Source: Bulleidia sp.
GTDB lineage: Bacteria > Bacillota_I > Bacilli_A > Erysipelotrichales > Erysipelotrichaceae
Reading direction: 5' to 3'
Length of the DNA stretch: 18,951 nucleotides
Assembly: GCA_016293365.1 (NCBI GenBank)
Contig: JAEDEK010000021.1
Span: forward strand, 1-18,951
The notes beneath the pieces are model-generated. The model did no database searches and was not told the origin of the DNA. It was given only the letters and a program-made list of their open reading frames with translations. Below, piece after piece: positions 11,493 through 18,951 of the stretch (position 1 is its first letter; each line of letters opens with the position of its first letter). A program made the translations under genes and the position numbers.

Positions 11493-13728
11493 GATTATAT
11501 TCTTCAATCGTACGGTCGGATGAAAAGAAACCGGACTTTGCGATATTGACAAGTGCCTTTCTCTTCCATGCACCTCTGTCTTCATATTCGCGGAATACCT
11601 GATCCTTGACATTACAGTATTCTTCCAGATCCAGTAATGTCATGAACCAGTCCTTGTTGATCAGGTTATCACGCAGATCATTGAGCATTGTCTTATCACC
11701 GATGGCAAGCATCTCTTCGCTGGTTAACAGATCAATGCAGTTTCTGATCAGTTCGCTTCCGTTATAGTAATCAGATGCATGATATCCGTTTGTGTTGTAC
11801 AGGTTGATGACTTCATCGGAGGATTTACCGAATGTATAGATGTTTTCCTTACCGACAAGCTGGGCAATTTCAACATTGGCACCATCATTTGTACCAAGTG
11901 TGACTGCACCATTCAGCATGAACTTCATATTACCTGTACCGGATGCTTCCTTGGAAGCAAGAGAAATCTGTTCGGAAACATCGGAAGCAGGGATAGCAAG
12001 TTCAGCCTTGGAAATGTTGTAGTTTTCAATCATGACAACCTTGAGATACCTGGATACTTCCGGATCGTTATTGATCAGCTGACTCAGACACAGAATGGCA
12101 TGAATAACACACTTTGCCTGATAGTAGGCTGGAGCTGCCTTACCACCGAATACAACCGTAATCGGACGGGTTGGGACGTTGCCTGCTTTGATCTGAAGGT
12201 ATTTGTAGATGACATACAGAACATTCATCTGCTGACGTTTGTATTCATGCATTCTCTTGATCTGAATATCGATGATGGAATCAGGATCGATATCGACGTT
12301 CTGGCTTTTCTTCATATACTGAGCAAAGCGGACCTTGTTATCGTGTTTGATTTCATCCAGACGATCCAGGAACCATTCGTCATTGTAATGGTCAAGCAGT
12401 CTTTCCAGCTGGTCTGCATTCTTTCTCCATTCTGTACCGATCATCTGATCAAACAGGGATGCAAGAGCAGGGTTGCAGTGCATGATCCATCTTCTGAATG
12501 TGATGCCGTTGGTCTTGTTGTTGAACTTGGATGGATAGATATCATAGAATGGCTTGAGTTCCTGATTTTTGAGGATTTCCGTATGCAGCGCAGCTACCCC
12601 GTTGATGGAGTGGCTGAAGTGCATATCCATACGTGCCATGTGAATTCTGTTGTCATGGTCAATAATTGCAAGGTCAGGATTGCCATGGTATGCAGTGGAT
12701 ACAACGTAATCCAGACCTTCAATGATCGGCATCAGCTGTGGTACAACTTCCAGCATGTAGTCCAGTGGCCACTTTTCCAAAGCTTCTGCCAGAATCGTAT
12801 GGTTTGTATAGCCACATACATCGGTTACGATCATGGCTGCTTCCTTGAATGTGATACCTTCATTGATCAGTAAACGGATGAGTTCTGGAATGACCATGGA
12901 TGGGTGTGTATCGTTGATCTGGATGGCTACATGTCTGCCAAGATCACGAAGAGAATGGCCCTTTTCCTTTTCTTCCTTTAAGATCAGCTGAGCAGCATTG
13001 GAAACCATGAAGTACTGCTGGTAAATACGCAGTTTTCTGCCTGCATCATCCGAATCATCCGGATACAGGAACAGAGTCAGATTCTTTTCGATATCTGCCT
13101 TATCGAAACTGATACCGTCTTTGATGATGGAAGCATCAACGCTGTCCAGATCAAACAGATGCAGCCTGTTTTTATTTCCGTGGTAGCCGATGACATCCAG
13201 GTCGTACATATGAGACTGGTATGTCTTTCCGGCCAGTTCAACAGGGAAGGATACACCTGTATCAATCAGGAAATTCTTTCCTGTGAGCCATTCATCCGGT
13301 ACTTCTACCTGTCTGTTGTTTTCAAATTTCTGTCTGAAAAGCCCGAAGTGATAATTCAGACCGATGCCATCGCCAGCCATATCAAGTGTGGCAATGGAAT
13401 CCAGGAAACATGCAGCAAGTCTGCCAAGGCCACCATTGCCAAGGGATGGTTCGGATTCCATCTGCTCGATGGATGAAAGATCCTTGCCTTCTTCTGCAAG
13501 CATTTGCTTCATTTCATCATACAGACCAAGGTTGATCAGGTTCTTTCCGAGCTGTCTACCGATCAGAAATTCCGCACTGATGTAGTACAGCTTCTTGTCA
13601 CCTGTCACTGCAGGGATCTCTGCATTTCTGTTTTTTACAAGTGATACAACAGCTTCATATAGCTGTGAATCTGTTGCGTTTTTAATCGGTTGATTCAATA
13701 AGGAAGTCAGTTCTTTTTTCAGATTCAT
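11470..13728 (-). CDS. glgP: Glycogen / alpha-glucan phosphorylase
   Basis: A 752-residue GT35 enzyme that releases glucose-1-phosphate from alpha-1,4-glucans with phosphate, in the cytoplasm. The N-terminal glucan/phosphate half begins with SAEFLIGRQLGKNLINLGLY and EPSLGNGGLGRLAACFLDS. The C-terminal half has QIKRMHEYKRQQMN and the PLP site EASGTGNMKF (Lys602), followed by GTNDGANVE. It is somewhat shorter than animal enzymes and typical for bacterial ones. ATG 13728 follows GGAGG with 5 nt spacing; the ATG at 13740 overlaps that ribosome site and would add MEEN. No other glycogen or maltodextrin gene lies in the window, so its polymer (stored glycogen or imported maltodextrin) cannot be fixed. 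A near-perfect cre lies upstream. Confidence 0.97.
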   Translation of the reverse strand: MNLKKELTSLLNQPIKNATDSQLYEAVVSLVKNRNAEIPAVTGDKKLYYISAEFLIGRQLGKNLINLGLYDEMKQMLAEEGKDLSSIEQMESEPSLGNGGLGRLAACFLDSIATLDMAGDGIGLNYHFGLFRQKFENNRQVEVPDEWLTGKNFLIDTGVSFPVELAGKTYQSHMYDLDVIGYHGNKNRLHLFDLDSVDASIIKDGISFDKADIEKNLTLFLYPDDSDDAGRKLRIYQQYFMVSNAAQLILKEEKEKGHSLRDLGRHVAIQINDTHPSMVIPELIRLLINEGITFKEAAMIVTDVCGYTNHTILAEALEKWPLDYMLEVVPQLMPIIEGLDYVVSTAYHGNPDLAIIDHDNRIHMARMDMHFSHSINGVAALHTEILKNQELKPFYDIYPSKFNNKTNGITFRRWIMHCNPALASLFDQMIGTEWRKNADQLERLLDHYNDEWFLDRLDEIKHDNKVRFAQYMKKSQNVDIDPDSIIDIQIKRMHEYKRQQMNVLYVIYKYLQIKAGNVPTRPITVVFGGKAAPAYYQAKCVIHAILCLSQLINNDPEVSRYLKVVMIENYNISKAELAIPASDVSEQISLASKEASGTGNMKFMLNGAVTLGTNDGANVEIAQLVGKENIYTFGKSSDEVINLYNTNGYHASDYYNGSELIRNCIDLLTSEEMLAIGDKTMLNDLRDNLINKDWFMTLLDLEEYCNVKDQVFREYEDRGAWKRKALVNIAKSGFFSSDRTIEEYNRDIWHLK

Positions 13729-13765
13729 ATTTTCCTCCATTTATCCGTTATGGATATCGTAGGAG

Positions 13766-13795
13766 ATTATAACAGAAGGATGAAAATTTTGTGAA
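13766..13795 (-). promoter_or_regulatory. Promoter of the phosphorylase gene
   Basis: Minus-strand TTCACA (13795-13790), an 18-bp spacer and TATAAT (13771-13766). The start is expected near 13759, giving a leader of about 31 nt. Confidence 0.7.
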
Positions 13796-13798
13796 ATG

Positions 13799-13812
13799 TG
13801 TAAATGCTTACA
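13799..13812. promoter_or_regulatory. cre-like (CcpA) site in the glgP-uppP intergenic region
   Basis: TGTAAATGCTTACA matches the cre consensus TGWAANCGNTNWCA at all positions but one (T for C in the central CG), and its TGTAA/TTACA arms are perfectly symmetric. It sits just upstream of the phosphorylase -35, centred about 46 bp before its predicted start. Confidence 0.55.
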
Positions 13813-13878
13813 TTGACAAATAATTTTTCTTTCTTAATAAAATCACATATTTATCCGTGATTCTGACAGCTTTGTGTG

Positions 13879-13887
13879 TGCTATAAT
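13879..13887 (+). promoter_or_regulatory. Extended -10 promoter of uppP
   Basis: TGCTATAAT combines the TGn extension with a consensus -10 (13882-13887). There is no good -35 at normal spacing, as expected for an extended -10. The start near 13894 gives a leader of about 22 nt. Confidence 0.65.
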
Positions 13888-13915
13888 CAACCGGTACATC
13901 AGGAGTAATAAAGCT

Positions 13916-14761
13916 ATGGATTTTGTATTGAATTTAATCAAGGCCGTATTGTACGGCATTGTACAGGGTATAACGGAATGGCTTCCGATCAGTTCCACAG
14001 GACATCTGATTCTGATGAATTCCTTTCTGCCGATGAACATCTACGCAGATGCACAGGCAAATATGGATTTCTGGAACATCTTCAAGGTTGTTATTCAGTT
14101 CGGCAGTATTCTTGCGGTTGTATTGATCTACTGGAAGAAACTGTGGCCATTTGGTAAAAAGGTAAGTGAAAAGAGAAGAAAGTCCATCATCCGTCTTTGG
14201 GTAAAGATCGTGATTGCCTGTGTTCCGGCAGGTGTTGCAGGAATTCTTCTGGATGATCTGATCGACAGTGTCCTTTCTTCTTCCTTTGTCATCGCATTTA
14301 CACTGATTCTGTATGGAATTCTGTTTATCTGGATGGAAAGTACAGAACATCAGTACAGCGTGGAAACAGTCCGTGACATTACACCAAAGAAGGCATTTGC
14401 GGTAGGATGCTTTCAGATGCTTGCGCTGATTCCGGGCACTTCCCGTTCCGGTGCGACAATTCTTGGCTCGACACTACTTGGCTTCAACCGTACTGCAGCG
14501 GCTGAATTCTCCTTCTTCATGGCAATTCCAGTCATGTTTGGTGCTTCTTTACTGAAAATCATTAAGGCTGATATTGCGTTCAATCTGGCAAGTGTTTCGA
14601 TTCTGCTGACTGGTACTCTTGTATCCTTCGTGATCTCTGTCATTGCGATCCGTTCTCTGCTGTCCTATATCCGTAAGCATGACTTCAAGGTTTTCGGTTA
14701 TTACCGTATTGTGCTTGGTATTATTGTTGCGGCATTCTGCTTCATGGGTGTGATTGCCTGA
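13916..14761 (+). CDS. uppP: Undecaprenyl-diphosphatase (BacA family)
   Basis: A 281-residue polytopic membrane phosphatase that recycles undecaprenyl diphosphate to the monophosphate carrier needed for peptidoglycan and other envelope polymers; extra activity gives bacitracin tolerance. The first signature GITEWLPISSTGHLIL puts Glu21, Ser27 and His30 at the expected active-site places. The second, PGTSRSGATI, gives Arg177. Several hydrophobic helices cover the remainder and the length is normal. ATG 13916 follows AGGAG (13901-13905) with 10 nt spacing; an in-frame GTG at 13874 is upstream of the -10 and can be excluded. It is divergent from glgP and followed by its own terminator, so it is monocistronic. 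Confidence 0.96.
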   Translation: MDFVLNLIKAVLYGIVQGITEWLPISSTGHLILMNSFLPMNIYADAQANMDFWNIFKVVIQFGSILAVVLIYWKKLWPFGKKVSEKRRKSIIRLWVKIVIACVPAGVAGILLDDLIDSVLSSSFVIAFTLILYGILFIWMESTEHQYSVETVRDITPKKAFAVGCFQMLALIPGTSRSGATILGSTLLGFNRTAAAEFSFFMAIPVMFGASLLKIIKADIAFNLASVSILLTGTLVSFVISVIAIRSLLSYIRKHDFKVFGYYRIVLGIIVAAFCFMGVIA

Positions 14762-14767
14762 TTATTC

Positions 14768-14803
14768 AGGAGCTTTCTGATCTGAGGGGAAGTTCCTTTT
14801 TTT
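14768..14803 (+). terminator. Intrinsic terminator of uppP
   Basis: A 10-bp stem with two G-U pairs (14768-14777 with 14788-14797), a 10-nt loop and seven T (14797-14803). Confidence 0.85.
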
Positions 14804-14814
14804 GTGTGATCATG

Positions 14815-14832
14815 TACAATGGATGCAAGGAG
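14815..14832 (+). promoter_or_regulatory. -10 and ribosome site of the aldo/keto reductase gene
   Basis: TACAAT (14815-14820) with the start predicted at about 14827, the first base of AAGGAG (14827-14832). The leader would be only about 13 nt. The -35 is weak (TTCCTT, 14793-14798) and falls in the uppP terminator. The block GTACAATGGATRCAA recurs before the S9 peptidase gene. Confidence 0.55.
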
Positions 14833-14839
14833 AAACAAA

Positions 14840-15835
14840 ATGAAATATCAGAAACTTGGAAACAGTGATATTGATGTATCACGTATATCCCTTGGTACAT
14901 GGGGACTTGGTGGAGGCAGTGTCTGGACAGACTTCAACAGCAGTAAAGAAGATGCTGTGAAGCTGTTGGATACATGTCAGAAATATGGGATCAACTATAT
15001 CGATACAGCACCTGTTTATGGCACGGGTGAAAGTGAAATTCTTCTTGGCAAAGCGCTGAAAGGAAGAAGAGATGCCTTTGTTGTACAGACAAAGTGTTCT
15101 TTAAACTGGAGAAATGAAGGTGGCAATTTCCATTACAGCAGAGATGGCTATACCGTCAATAACGATACCGGAGCAAAGGCAGTCCGTAAGGATGTGGAAG
15201 ATTCTCTAAAGAGACTGCAGACGGATTACATCGATTCCATCATTGTTCATTATGTGTGTAAGGACTGGCCGGTTGAAGAAACTGTCACAGCTTTGGAACA
15301 GCTGAAGAAAGAAGGAAAGATCAGAACATATGGTCTGTCCAACTCACAGCCTTCAGATCTTATCGCATATGATCAGTATGGAGATGTATCGGTTGTACAG
15401 GAATTCTTTTCCATTCTTTCACCATTCCATGGACGTGAGTACTTTCCAGTCTGTGAAAAAAACAATACTGTATTTCAGGTATATGGTGTACTGGAAGAAG
15501 GCTTTCTGACTTCTCCAGAATTTCTGGAAAAGAGGTTCAAGGCTACAGATATCAGATCCCGTATTCCATGGTGTGAGGAAAAATACAGAAAACCGCTTCT
15601 GGACATGTTTGAGGCATGGAAACCGCTGTGTGAAAAACATGGATGTTCCTATGCGGCGCTTGTAGAAGCATGGGCTTTGGCGCAGTATGAAAATCTGAAT
15701 CTGCTTGTTGGTATGAGAAAAGAAAGTTCTGTTGCGGATACAGTAAGAAGTCTGGATGTCACTCTGAGTAAGGAAGAGATGGAATTCATGGAGGATGCGG
15801 TACGTTCCATTCAGGTACCTGTTCTTGATAAATGA
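14840..15835 (+). CDS. Aldo/keto reductase
   Basis: A 331-residue cytoplasmic (beta/alpha)8-barrel NADPH-dependent oxidoreductase. The catalytic tetrad is visible: Asp55 and Tyr60 in YIDTAPVYGTGESE, Lys85 in QTKCS and His137 in IIVHYV. The start MKYQKLGNSDIDVSRISLGT is typical of the IolS/YghZ-like branch that reduces sugar aldehydes and methylglyoxal-type compounds. YGLSNSQPSDL matches the strand-5 region, and the late LLVGMRKESSV resembles the cofactor loop. ATG 14840 is chosen because AAGGAG lies 7 nt before it; the ATG at 14819 overlaps the -10. No T-tailed hairpin follows the stop, so some read-through toward the methionine leader is possible. The substrate is not predictable from context. 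Confidence 0.93.
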   Translation: MKYQKLGNSDIDVSRISLGTWGLGGGSVWTDFNSSKEDAVKLLDTCQKYGINYIDTAPVYGTGESEILLGKALKGRRDAFVVQTKCSLNWRNEGGNFHYSRDGYTVNNDTGAKAVRKDVEDSLKRLQTDYIDSIIVHYVCKDWPVEETVTALEQLKKEGKIRTYGLSNSQPSDLIAYDQYGDVSVVQEFFSILSPFHGREYFPVCEKNNTVFQVYGVLEEGFLTSPEFLEKRFKATDIRSRIPWCEEKYRKPLLDMFEAWKPLCEKHGCSYAALVEAWALAQYENLNLLVGMRKESSVADTVRSLDVTLSKEEMEFMEDAVRSIQVPVLDK

Positions 15836-15895
15836 TTTCTGAAAATTGTTACATCCTATTTCTGTAAAAATGTATCAGAAAATACAGGAAACCTC

Positions 15896-15923
15896 TTGCA
15901 AAAGAATTGGGACTGAGTAAGAT
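15896..15923 (+). promoter_or_regulatory. Candidate promoter of the metQNI T-box transcript
   Basis: TTGCAA (15896-15901), a 16-bp spacer and TAAGAT (15918-15923), placing the start near 15930, just before stem I of the T-box. The -10 is only a 4/6 match. The 60 bp upstream (15836-15895) hold only AT-rich imperfect repeats with no T-tail. Confidence 0.5.
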
Positions 15924-15929
15924 ATAAGC

Positions 15930-16207
15930 ATACAGGCGAAGAAAAGAAGAGTAAGCTGAGGAAACCCTCACAGAGAGTCCCGGGAAGCTGGAAAGGGGCA
16001 GGCGGAACACAGCTGAACATGATCTTGGAGCTGCATGGTCGATAAGTAGGCCATGACGGGTTGACCCGTTACAGTCATAGAGTATTTTCTGATTAGATTC
16101 AGCGTACTTGAAGAGGAAATAATCGTGAGATTATTTTAAAGTAAGGTGGTACAGCGTAATTTATATACGCCCTTACAGTCAGGCAGTGACTGAGGGGCGT
16201 ATTTTTT
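15930..16207 (+). promoter_or_regulatory. T-box leader, methionine specific
   Basis: A tRNA-sensing leader that lets transcription continue when uncharged tRNA-Met binds. Stem I shows AGAGTAAG (about 15949-15956), the AGAGAG bulge region (15972-15977) and GAACATGATC, giving AUG (16019-16021) as the specifier codon. Next come a stem II-like hairpin (CATGGTC / GGCCATG) and CGGGTTGACCCG. The antiterminator is clear: GTAAGG (16141-16146) pairs with CCTTAC (16171-16176), a 7-nt bulge TGGTACA reads the tRNA end, and GCGT pairs with ACGC. The bulge ends ACA where most T-boxes have ACC. The 3' antiterminator strand is shared with the terminator stem, as needed for switching. The downstream methionine importer agrees with the AUG specifier. 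Confidence 0.93.
16165..16207 (+). terminator. T-box regulated terminator
   Basis: ATACGCCC (16165-16172) pairs with GGGCGTAT (16195-16202), with an inner AGTCA/TGACT stem, followed by a T-run to 16207. Pairing here uses ACGCCC, which the antiterminator also needs, so the two folds exclude each other. Confidence 0.92.
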
Positions 16208-16280
16208 GTTCGATAAATAAGATCGCGCCCACGCCTGAATCCGCTTCAAACGCGACAAGAAAGATGGAGGGTTAAATCTT

Positions 16281-17153
16281 ATGAAAAACACAGCAATCAG
16301 AACTATCGCAACAGCCGCACTGGCAATCGCACTTGCAGGATGTGGAGCAGGATCTGCTTCCACAGGCACATCTTCTACTGGTGATAAGGTCATCAAGGTA
16401 GGTGCTACAGCAGTACCTCATGCAGAAATTCTCAACGATGTTGTTAAGGATGTTCTTGCGGATGCAGGCTGGACTCTGGAAGTAACAGAATTCACAGACT
16501 ACGTTACACCAAACACAGCTTTGGAAGATGGATCTTTGGATGCCAACTATTTCCAGACACTTGGATACATGAACAACCAGAATGATGAAAACGGTCTGCA
16601 CCTTGCAGCTGCTGTAGGTGTTCATATCGAACCAATGGGTATTTATTCCGCTAAGATCGAATCTCTCGATGATCTGGCTGATGGTGCAACAATTTCCTGT
16701 CCAAATGACGTCGATAACCTCGACCGTGCATTAAGACTTCTTGTTCAGAAGGGACTTCTGAAAGATCCAGGAACAGATGAACATGCATCTGAAACAACAT
16801 TCAACGGCAATGCTGAACTGAATCCACATGGATATGTCATCACTCCAGTAGAAGCAGCTAACGTTCCTAATACGCTTGCTGACGTAGATGTTGCTGTTGT
16901 TAATGGTAACTATGCACTGGAAGCTGGACTTCCAGCATCTCACCCAGCTCTTGATATTGAAGAATTCGACAAGGACACAACAATTGCACGTACAAACTTC
17001 CTTGTTGTAAAGCAGGGCAATGAAGAAACTGAAAAGACAAAGGCACTGGTAGAAGCTATCACATCTGATGAAGTACAGGCTTACATCGAAGATACATATA
17101 AGGGTGCAGTCATCGCTTCCTTCATTACAGCTGATGGCACAGCAGTCAAGTAA
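16281..17153 (+). CDS. metQ: Methionine ABC transporter substrate-binding lipoprotein MetQ
   Basis: A 290-residue lipoprotein that binds methionine outside the membrane and delivers it to MetNI. The signal peptide ends ALAGC (Cys21), followed by a Ser/Thr/Gly linker. The mature domain starts KVIKVGATAVPHAEIL, then LEVTEFTDYVTPNTAL, DANYFQTLGYM, MGIYSAKIESLDDL and ISCPNDVDNLDRAL, all typical of the NlpA/MetQ family. GGAGG (16266-16270) lies 10 nt before the ATG. It is first in the operon, controlled by the Met T-box, and is followed by an intercistronic hairpin that may raise its mRNA level above that of metNI. D-methionine uptake is known in the family. Confidence 0.96.
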   Translation: MKNTAIRTIATAALAIALAGCGAGSASTGTSSTGDKVIKVGATAVPHAEILNDVVKDVLADAGWTLEVTEFTDYVTPNTALEDGSLDANYFQTLGYMNNQNDENGLHLAAAVGVHIEPMGIYSAKIESLDDLADGATISCPNDVDNLDRALRLLVQKGLLKDPGTDEHASETTFNGNAELNPHGYVITPVEAANVPNTLADVDVAVVNGNYALEAGLPASHPALDIEEFDKDTTIARTNFLVVKQGNEETEKTKALVEAITSDEVQAYIEDTYKGAVIASFITADGTAVK

Positions 17154-17178
17154 AAAGAGGTATTGATTGAAAAAGTAT

Positions 17179-17209
17179 ATGTTCAGGGGTGGAAAATGCT
17201 CCTGAACAT
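17179..17209 (+). other. Intercistronic hairpin between metQ and metN
   Basis: An 11-bp stem with one G-U pair (ATGTTCAGGGG with CTCCTGAACAT) and a 9-nt loop. No T-run follows, so it should not terminate strongly. Similar hairpins after binding-protein genes act as 3' stabilisers or partial attenuators, giving more binding protein than permease. The position fits that role; the function is inferred. Confidence 0.7.
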
Positions 17210-17236
17210 TTACAGTCTTATAGAAAGGGGCCTAAG

Positions 17237-18202
17237 ATGATAGATCTGGTCAATGTCCGCAAGAGCTTTGGTGATCTGGAAGTTCTTAAGGATATCAACA
17301 TACATATTGATGAAAAGGAAATCTATGGCATTATCGGTCAATCCGGTGCTGGTAAGAGTACTTTATTACGCTGTATCAACGGTCTGGAATCTTATGAATC
17401 CGGAACCATTACAGTGGAAGGCACAACCGTTAATGTCAAGGATAAGAATGCATTGCGTCAGCTGCGACGTAATATGGGCATGATCTTCCAGAATTTCAAC
17501 CTTCTGGAAAGACTGGATGTCTATGATAATGTTGCCTTGCCGATGCGTTTCTGGGGGATTAATCCGAAAACAGATGAGTCAAGGAAGAAGATTGAAGATC
17601 TGATTGAACTGGTTGGATTGAAGGATAAGATGCATGCACGTCCTGCAGAACTTTCCGGTGGTCAGAAACAAAGAGTTGCCATCGCAAGAGCGCTGGTCAA
17701 TGACCCGAAGATTCTGCTTTGTGATGAAGCAACATCTGCATTGGATCCACGGATCACAAAAGGAATTCTGGCTCTTCTCAAAAAAATCAATGAAGAACTT
17801 GGTATTACAATCATCGTTGTAACCCACCAGATGGAAGTTGTGAAGGAACTGTGCCAGAGGGTAGCTTTCCTGAAGCATGGCGTCGTTCTTGCGGAAGGCA
17901 AGCCGGAAGAGCTGTTTGTACAGCCATCTGCGGATATCAAGAAATTCCTTGGTGAGGAAGGACAGGCATTACCGACAACTGGAGTCAACATTCAGCTGTT
18001 CTTCCTGGATGAAACAAGTGATGAACCTGTTGTAACTGAAATGGCAAGAGAACTCAACATCGACTTCAGCATCTGCTGGGGAAAACTGGAAGAGTTCCGT
18101 TCCAATGTGTTCGGAAGTCTTGTCATTAATGTCAAGCCGGAACAGAAAGATGCTGTTGTGAAGTATCTGGAAGACAAGAATGTAAAGTGTGAGGTGCTGT
18201 AA
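17237..18202 (+). CDS. metN: Methionine ABC transporter ATP-binding protein MetN
   Basis: A 321-residue ATPase of the methionine importer, bound to MetI at the inner face of the membrane. Walker A is GQSGAGKS (34-41), the signature is LSGGQ (139-143), Walker B is ILLCDE (159-164) and VVTHQ carries the switch His. The C-terminal domain (about 245-321, from PTTGVNIQLFF) is the NIL domain that binds methionine and gives feedback inhibition of transport. ATG 17237 follows AAAGGGG (17224-17230); an upstream GTG at 17189 sits in the hairpin. Its TAA is 1 bp before the metI ATG. Confidence 0.97.
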   Translation: MIDLVNVRKSFGDLEVLKDINIHIDEKEIYGIIGQSGAGKSTLLRCINGLESYESGTITVEGTTVNVKDKNALRQLRRNMGMIFQNFNLLERLDVYDNVALPMRFWGINPKTDESRKKIEDLIELVGLKDKMHARPAELSGGQKQRVAIARALVNDPKILLCDEATSALDPRITKGILALLKKINEELGITIIVVTHQMEVVKELCQRVAFLKHGVVLAEGKPEELFVQPSADIKKFLGEEGQALPTTGVNIQLFFLDETSDEPVVTEMARELNIDFSICWGKLEEFRSNVFGSLVINVKPEQKDAVVKYLEDKNVKCEVL

Positions 18203-18203
18203 T

Positions 18204-18848
18204 ATGGAACAGATGATCAGTATTATTCTCAAAGCCACATGGCAGACACTTTACATGGTTGTCGTATCAACAACCATTGCGGTCATTCTTGGATTCATCC
18301 CGGCTGTCATTCTGACTTTGACAGCAGAAGATGGACTGAAGCCAAACAAGGTTGTATATGGTATTCTTGATGTGATTGTCAATGTATTCCGTTCCTTCCC
18401 GTTTGTTATCCTGATGATCATTGTCATCCCTGTAACAAGAATTCTGGCTGGCAGTTCCATCGGTACAACAGCAGCGATTGTTCCATTAACAATCTATGCG
18501 GTTCCGTTTATTGCCCGCGTATTTGAAAATGCGTTACGTGAAACGGATCCGGGTGTTATTGAAGCAGCCAAATCATTTGGTGCAACGGATATGCAGATTA
18601 TCTTCCGTGTCTATTTCAAGGAATCTGTACCGCGTATCATCAATGGTATTGTACTTCTGATCATCAACATGGTTGGTGCTTCTGCAATGGCTGGTACACT
18701 TGGTGGCGGCGGTCTTGGTGACGTTGCAATCCGTAAAGGATACCAGGGTTATGATATCAACTACCTGATTGTTACATCAGCTGTTCTGATTATTCTCGTG
18801 CAGCTTGTACAGGCAGTTGGTAACATGATTTATAAGAAGAAATCATGA
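18204..18848 (+). CDS. metI: Methionine ABC transporter permease MetI
   Basis: A 214-residue inner-membrane permease with about five hydrophobic segments. The EAA loop that contacts MetN is EAAKSFGATDMQIIF, followed by GGGGLGDVAI near the end. The length is normal for MetI. The ATG lies 1 bp after the metN stop, with GAGGTG (18190-18195) inside the end of metN as its ribosome site; an in-frame GTG at 18189 overlaps that site and is unlikely. It is the last gene of the operon. Confidence 0.96.
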   Translation: MEQMISIILKATWQTLYMVVVSTTIAVILGFIPAVILTLTAEDGLKPNKVVYGILDVIVNVFRSFPFVILMIIVIPVTRILAGSSIGTTAAIVPLTIYAVPFIARVFENALRETDPGVIEAAKSFGATDMQIIFRVYFKESVPRIINGIVLLIINMVGASAMAGTLGGGGLGDVAIRKGYQGYDINYLIVTSAVLIILVQLVQAVGNMIYKKKS

Positions 18849-18850
18849 TG

Positions 18851-18878
18851 GACAGTGTGAAAAATCACTGTCTTTTTT
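18851..18878 (+). terminator. Intrinsic terminator of metQNI
   Basis: GACAGTG (18851-18857) and CACTGTC (18866-18872) with an A-rich loop, then six T (18873-18878), 2 bp after the metI stop. Confidence 0.9.
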
Positions 18879-18905
18879 GCCAGATAAAATTTCTGAAAAA
18901 AATGA

Positions 18906-18934
18906 TTGCATGAATGAAAACATAGTCATATAAT
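18906..18934 (+). promoter_or_regulatory. Promoter for a gene beyond the right edge
   Basis: TTGCAT (18906-18911), a 17-bp spacer and a perfect TATAAT (18929-18934). The transcript would start near 18941; no coding start is reached before the window ends. Confidence 0.7.
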
Positions 18935-18951
18935 CTTTCTGTCCAAGAGGG

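Noticed and set aside
11779..12873. 364-residue plus-strand reading frame opposite glgP
   Set aside because: It lies wholly antisense to a clear glycogen phosphorylase, has no ribosome site, and its protein is Cys/His/Val-rich without recognisable motifs. It is a shadow of codon bias.
15836..15895. Terminator after the aldo/keto reductase gene
   Set aside because: Several ATTTCTG/CAGAAAT-like repeats can pair, but none has a compact stem with a T-tail.
15930..16207. SAM riboswitch upstream of metQNI
   Set aside because: The features are those of a T-box: an AUG specifier, the TGGT bulge and an antiterminator/terminator pair. No SAM-I core was seen.

Overview
The window looks like a chromosomal segment of a low-GC Gram-positive bacterium (Bacillota). 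Supporting this are a T-box leader, CcpA-like cre sites, MetQ and other substrate-binding or redox proteins made as lipoproteins, strong GGAGG-type ribosome sites and T-tailed terminators. Two exported FMN/FAD reductase lipoproteins and the protein flavour suggest a gut anaerobe, perhaps Erysipelotrichia; that placement is inference. No phage, insertion sequence or CRISPR array is visible.

Layout. 1-1081: tRNA-Ala(UGC) and an S66 (LD-carboxypeptidase-like) gene, both on minus. 1082-3793: a short divergent control region with an 11-bp dyad, then an exported flavoprotein overlapping an SDR oxidoreductase gene. 3846-6163: a cytoplasmic S9 peptidase and a frameshifted antibiotic-biosynthesis-monooxygenase (ABM) gene. 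6249-9127: a second flavin-reductase lipoprotein (minus) divergent from a MerR-family regulator (plus). 9136-10918: a D,D-carboxypeptidase (minus) divergent from a membrane-anchored nuclease (plus), the two sharing an overlapping -10 element. 10947-13728: cyclophilin and glycogen phosphorylase (minus). 13916-15835: UppP and an aldo/keto reductase (plus). 15896-18848: a methionine-specific T-box leader and metQ-metN-metI. A good promoter at the right edge points to another gene beyond it.

How the genes may work together. The two flavin reductases carry an N-terminal FMN-attachment domain and no haem motif, the plan of exported reductases that pass electrons to an external organic acceptor. One is probably controlled by the divergent MerR protein: its promoter has a 19-bp spacer with a dyad across the -35 end. 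By hand alignment neither protein has the full fumarate reductase active site, so their substrates are open. The dacA-like and uppP genes serve the cell wall, and metQNI imports methionine under tRNA-Met control.

The most unusual regulatory signal is the start-site architecture. Four genes have a -10 element exactly 6 nt before an ATG, predicting leaderless mRNAs for three of them, and a leaderless AUG that also carries the ribosome site of the true start for the fourth. Several other leaders are only about 13-30 nt long, and promoters sit inside or directly behind the terminator of the preceding gene.
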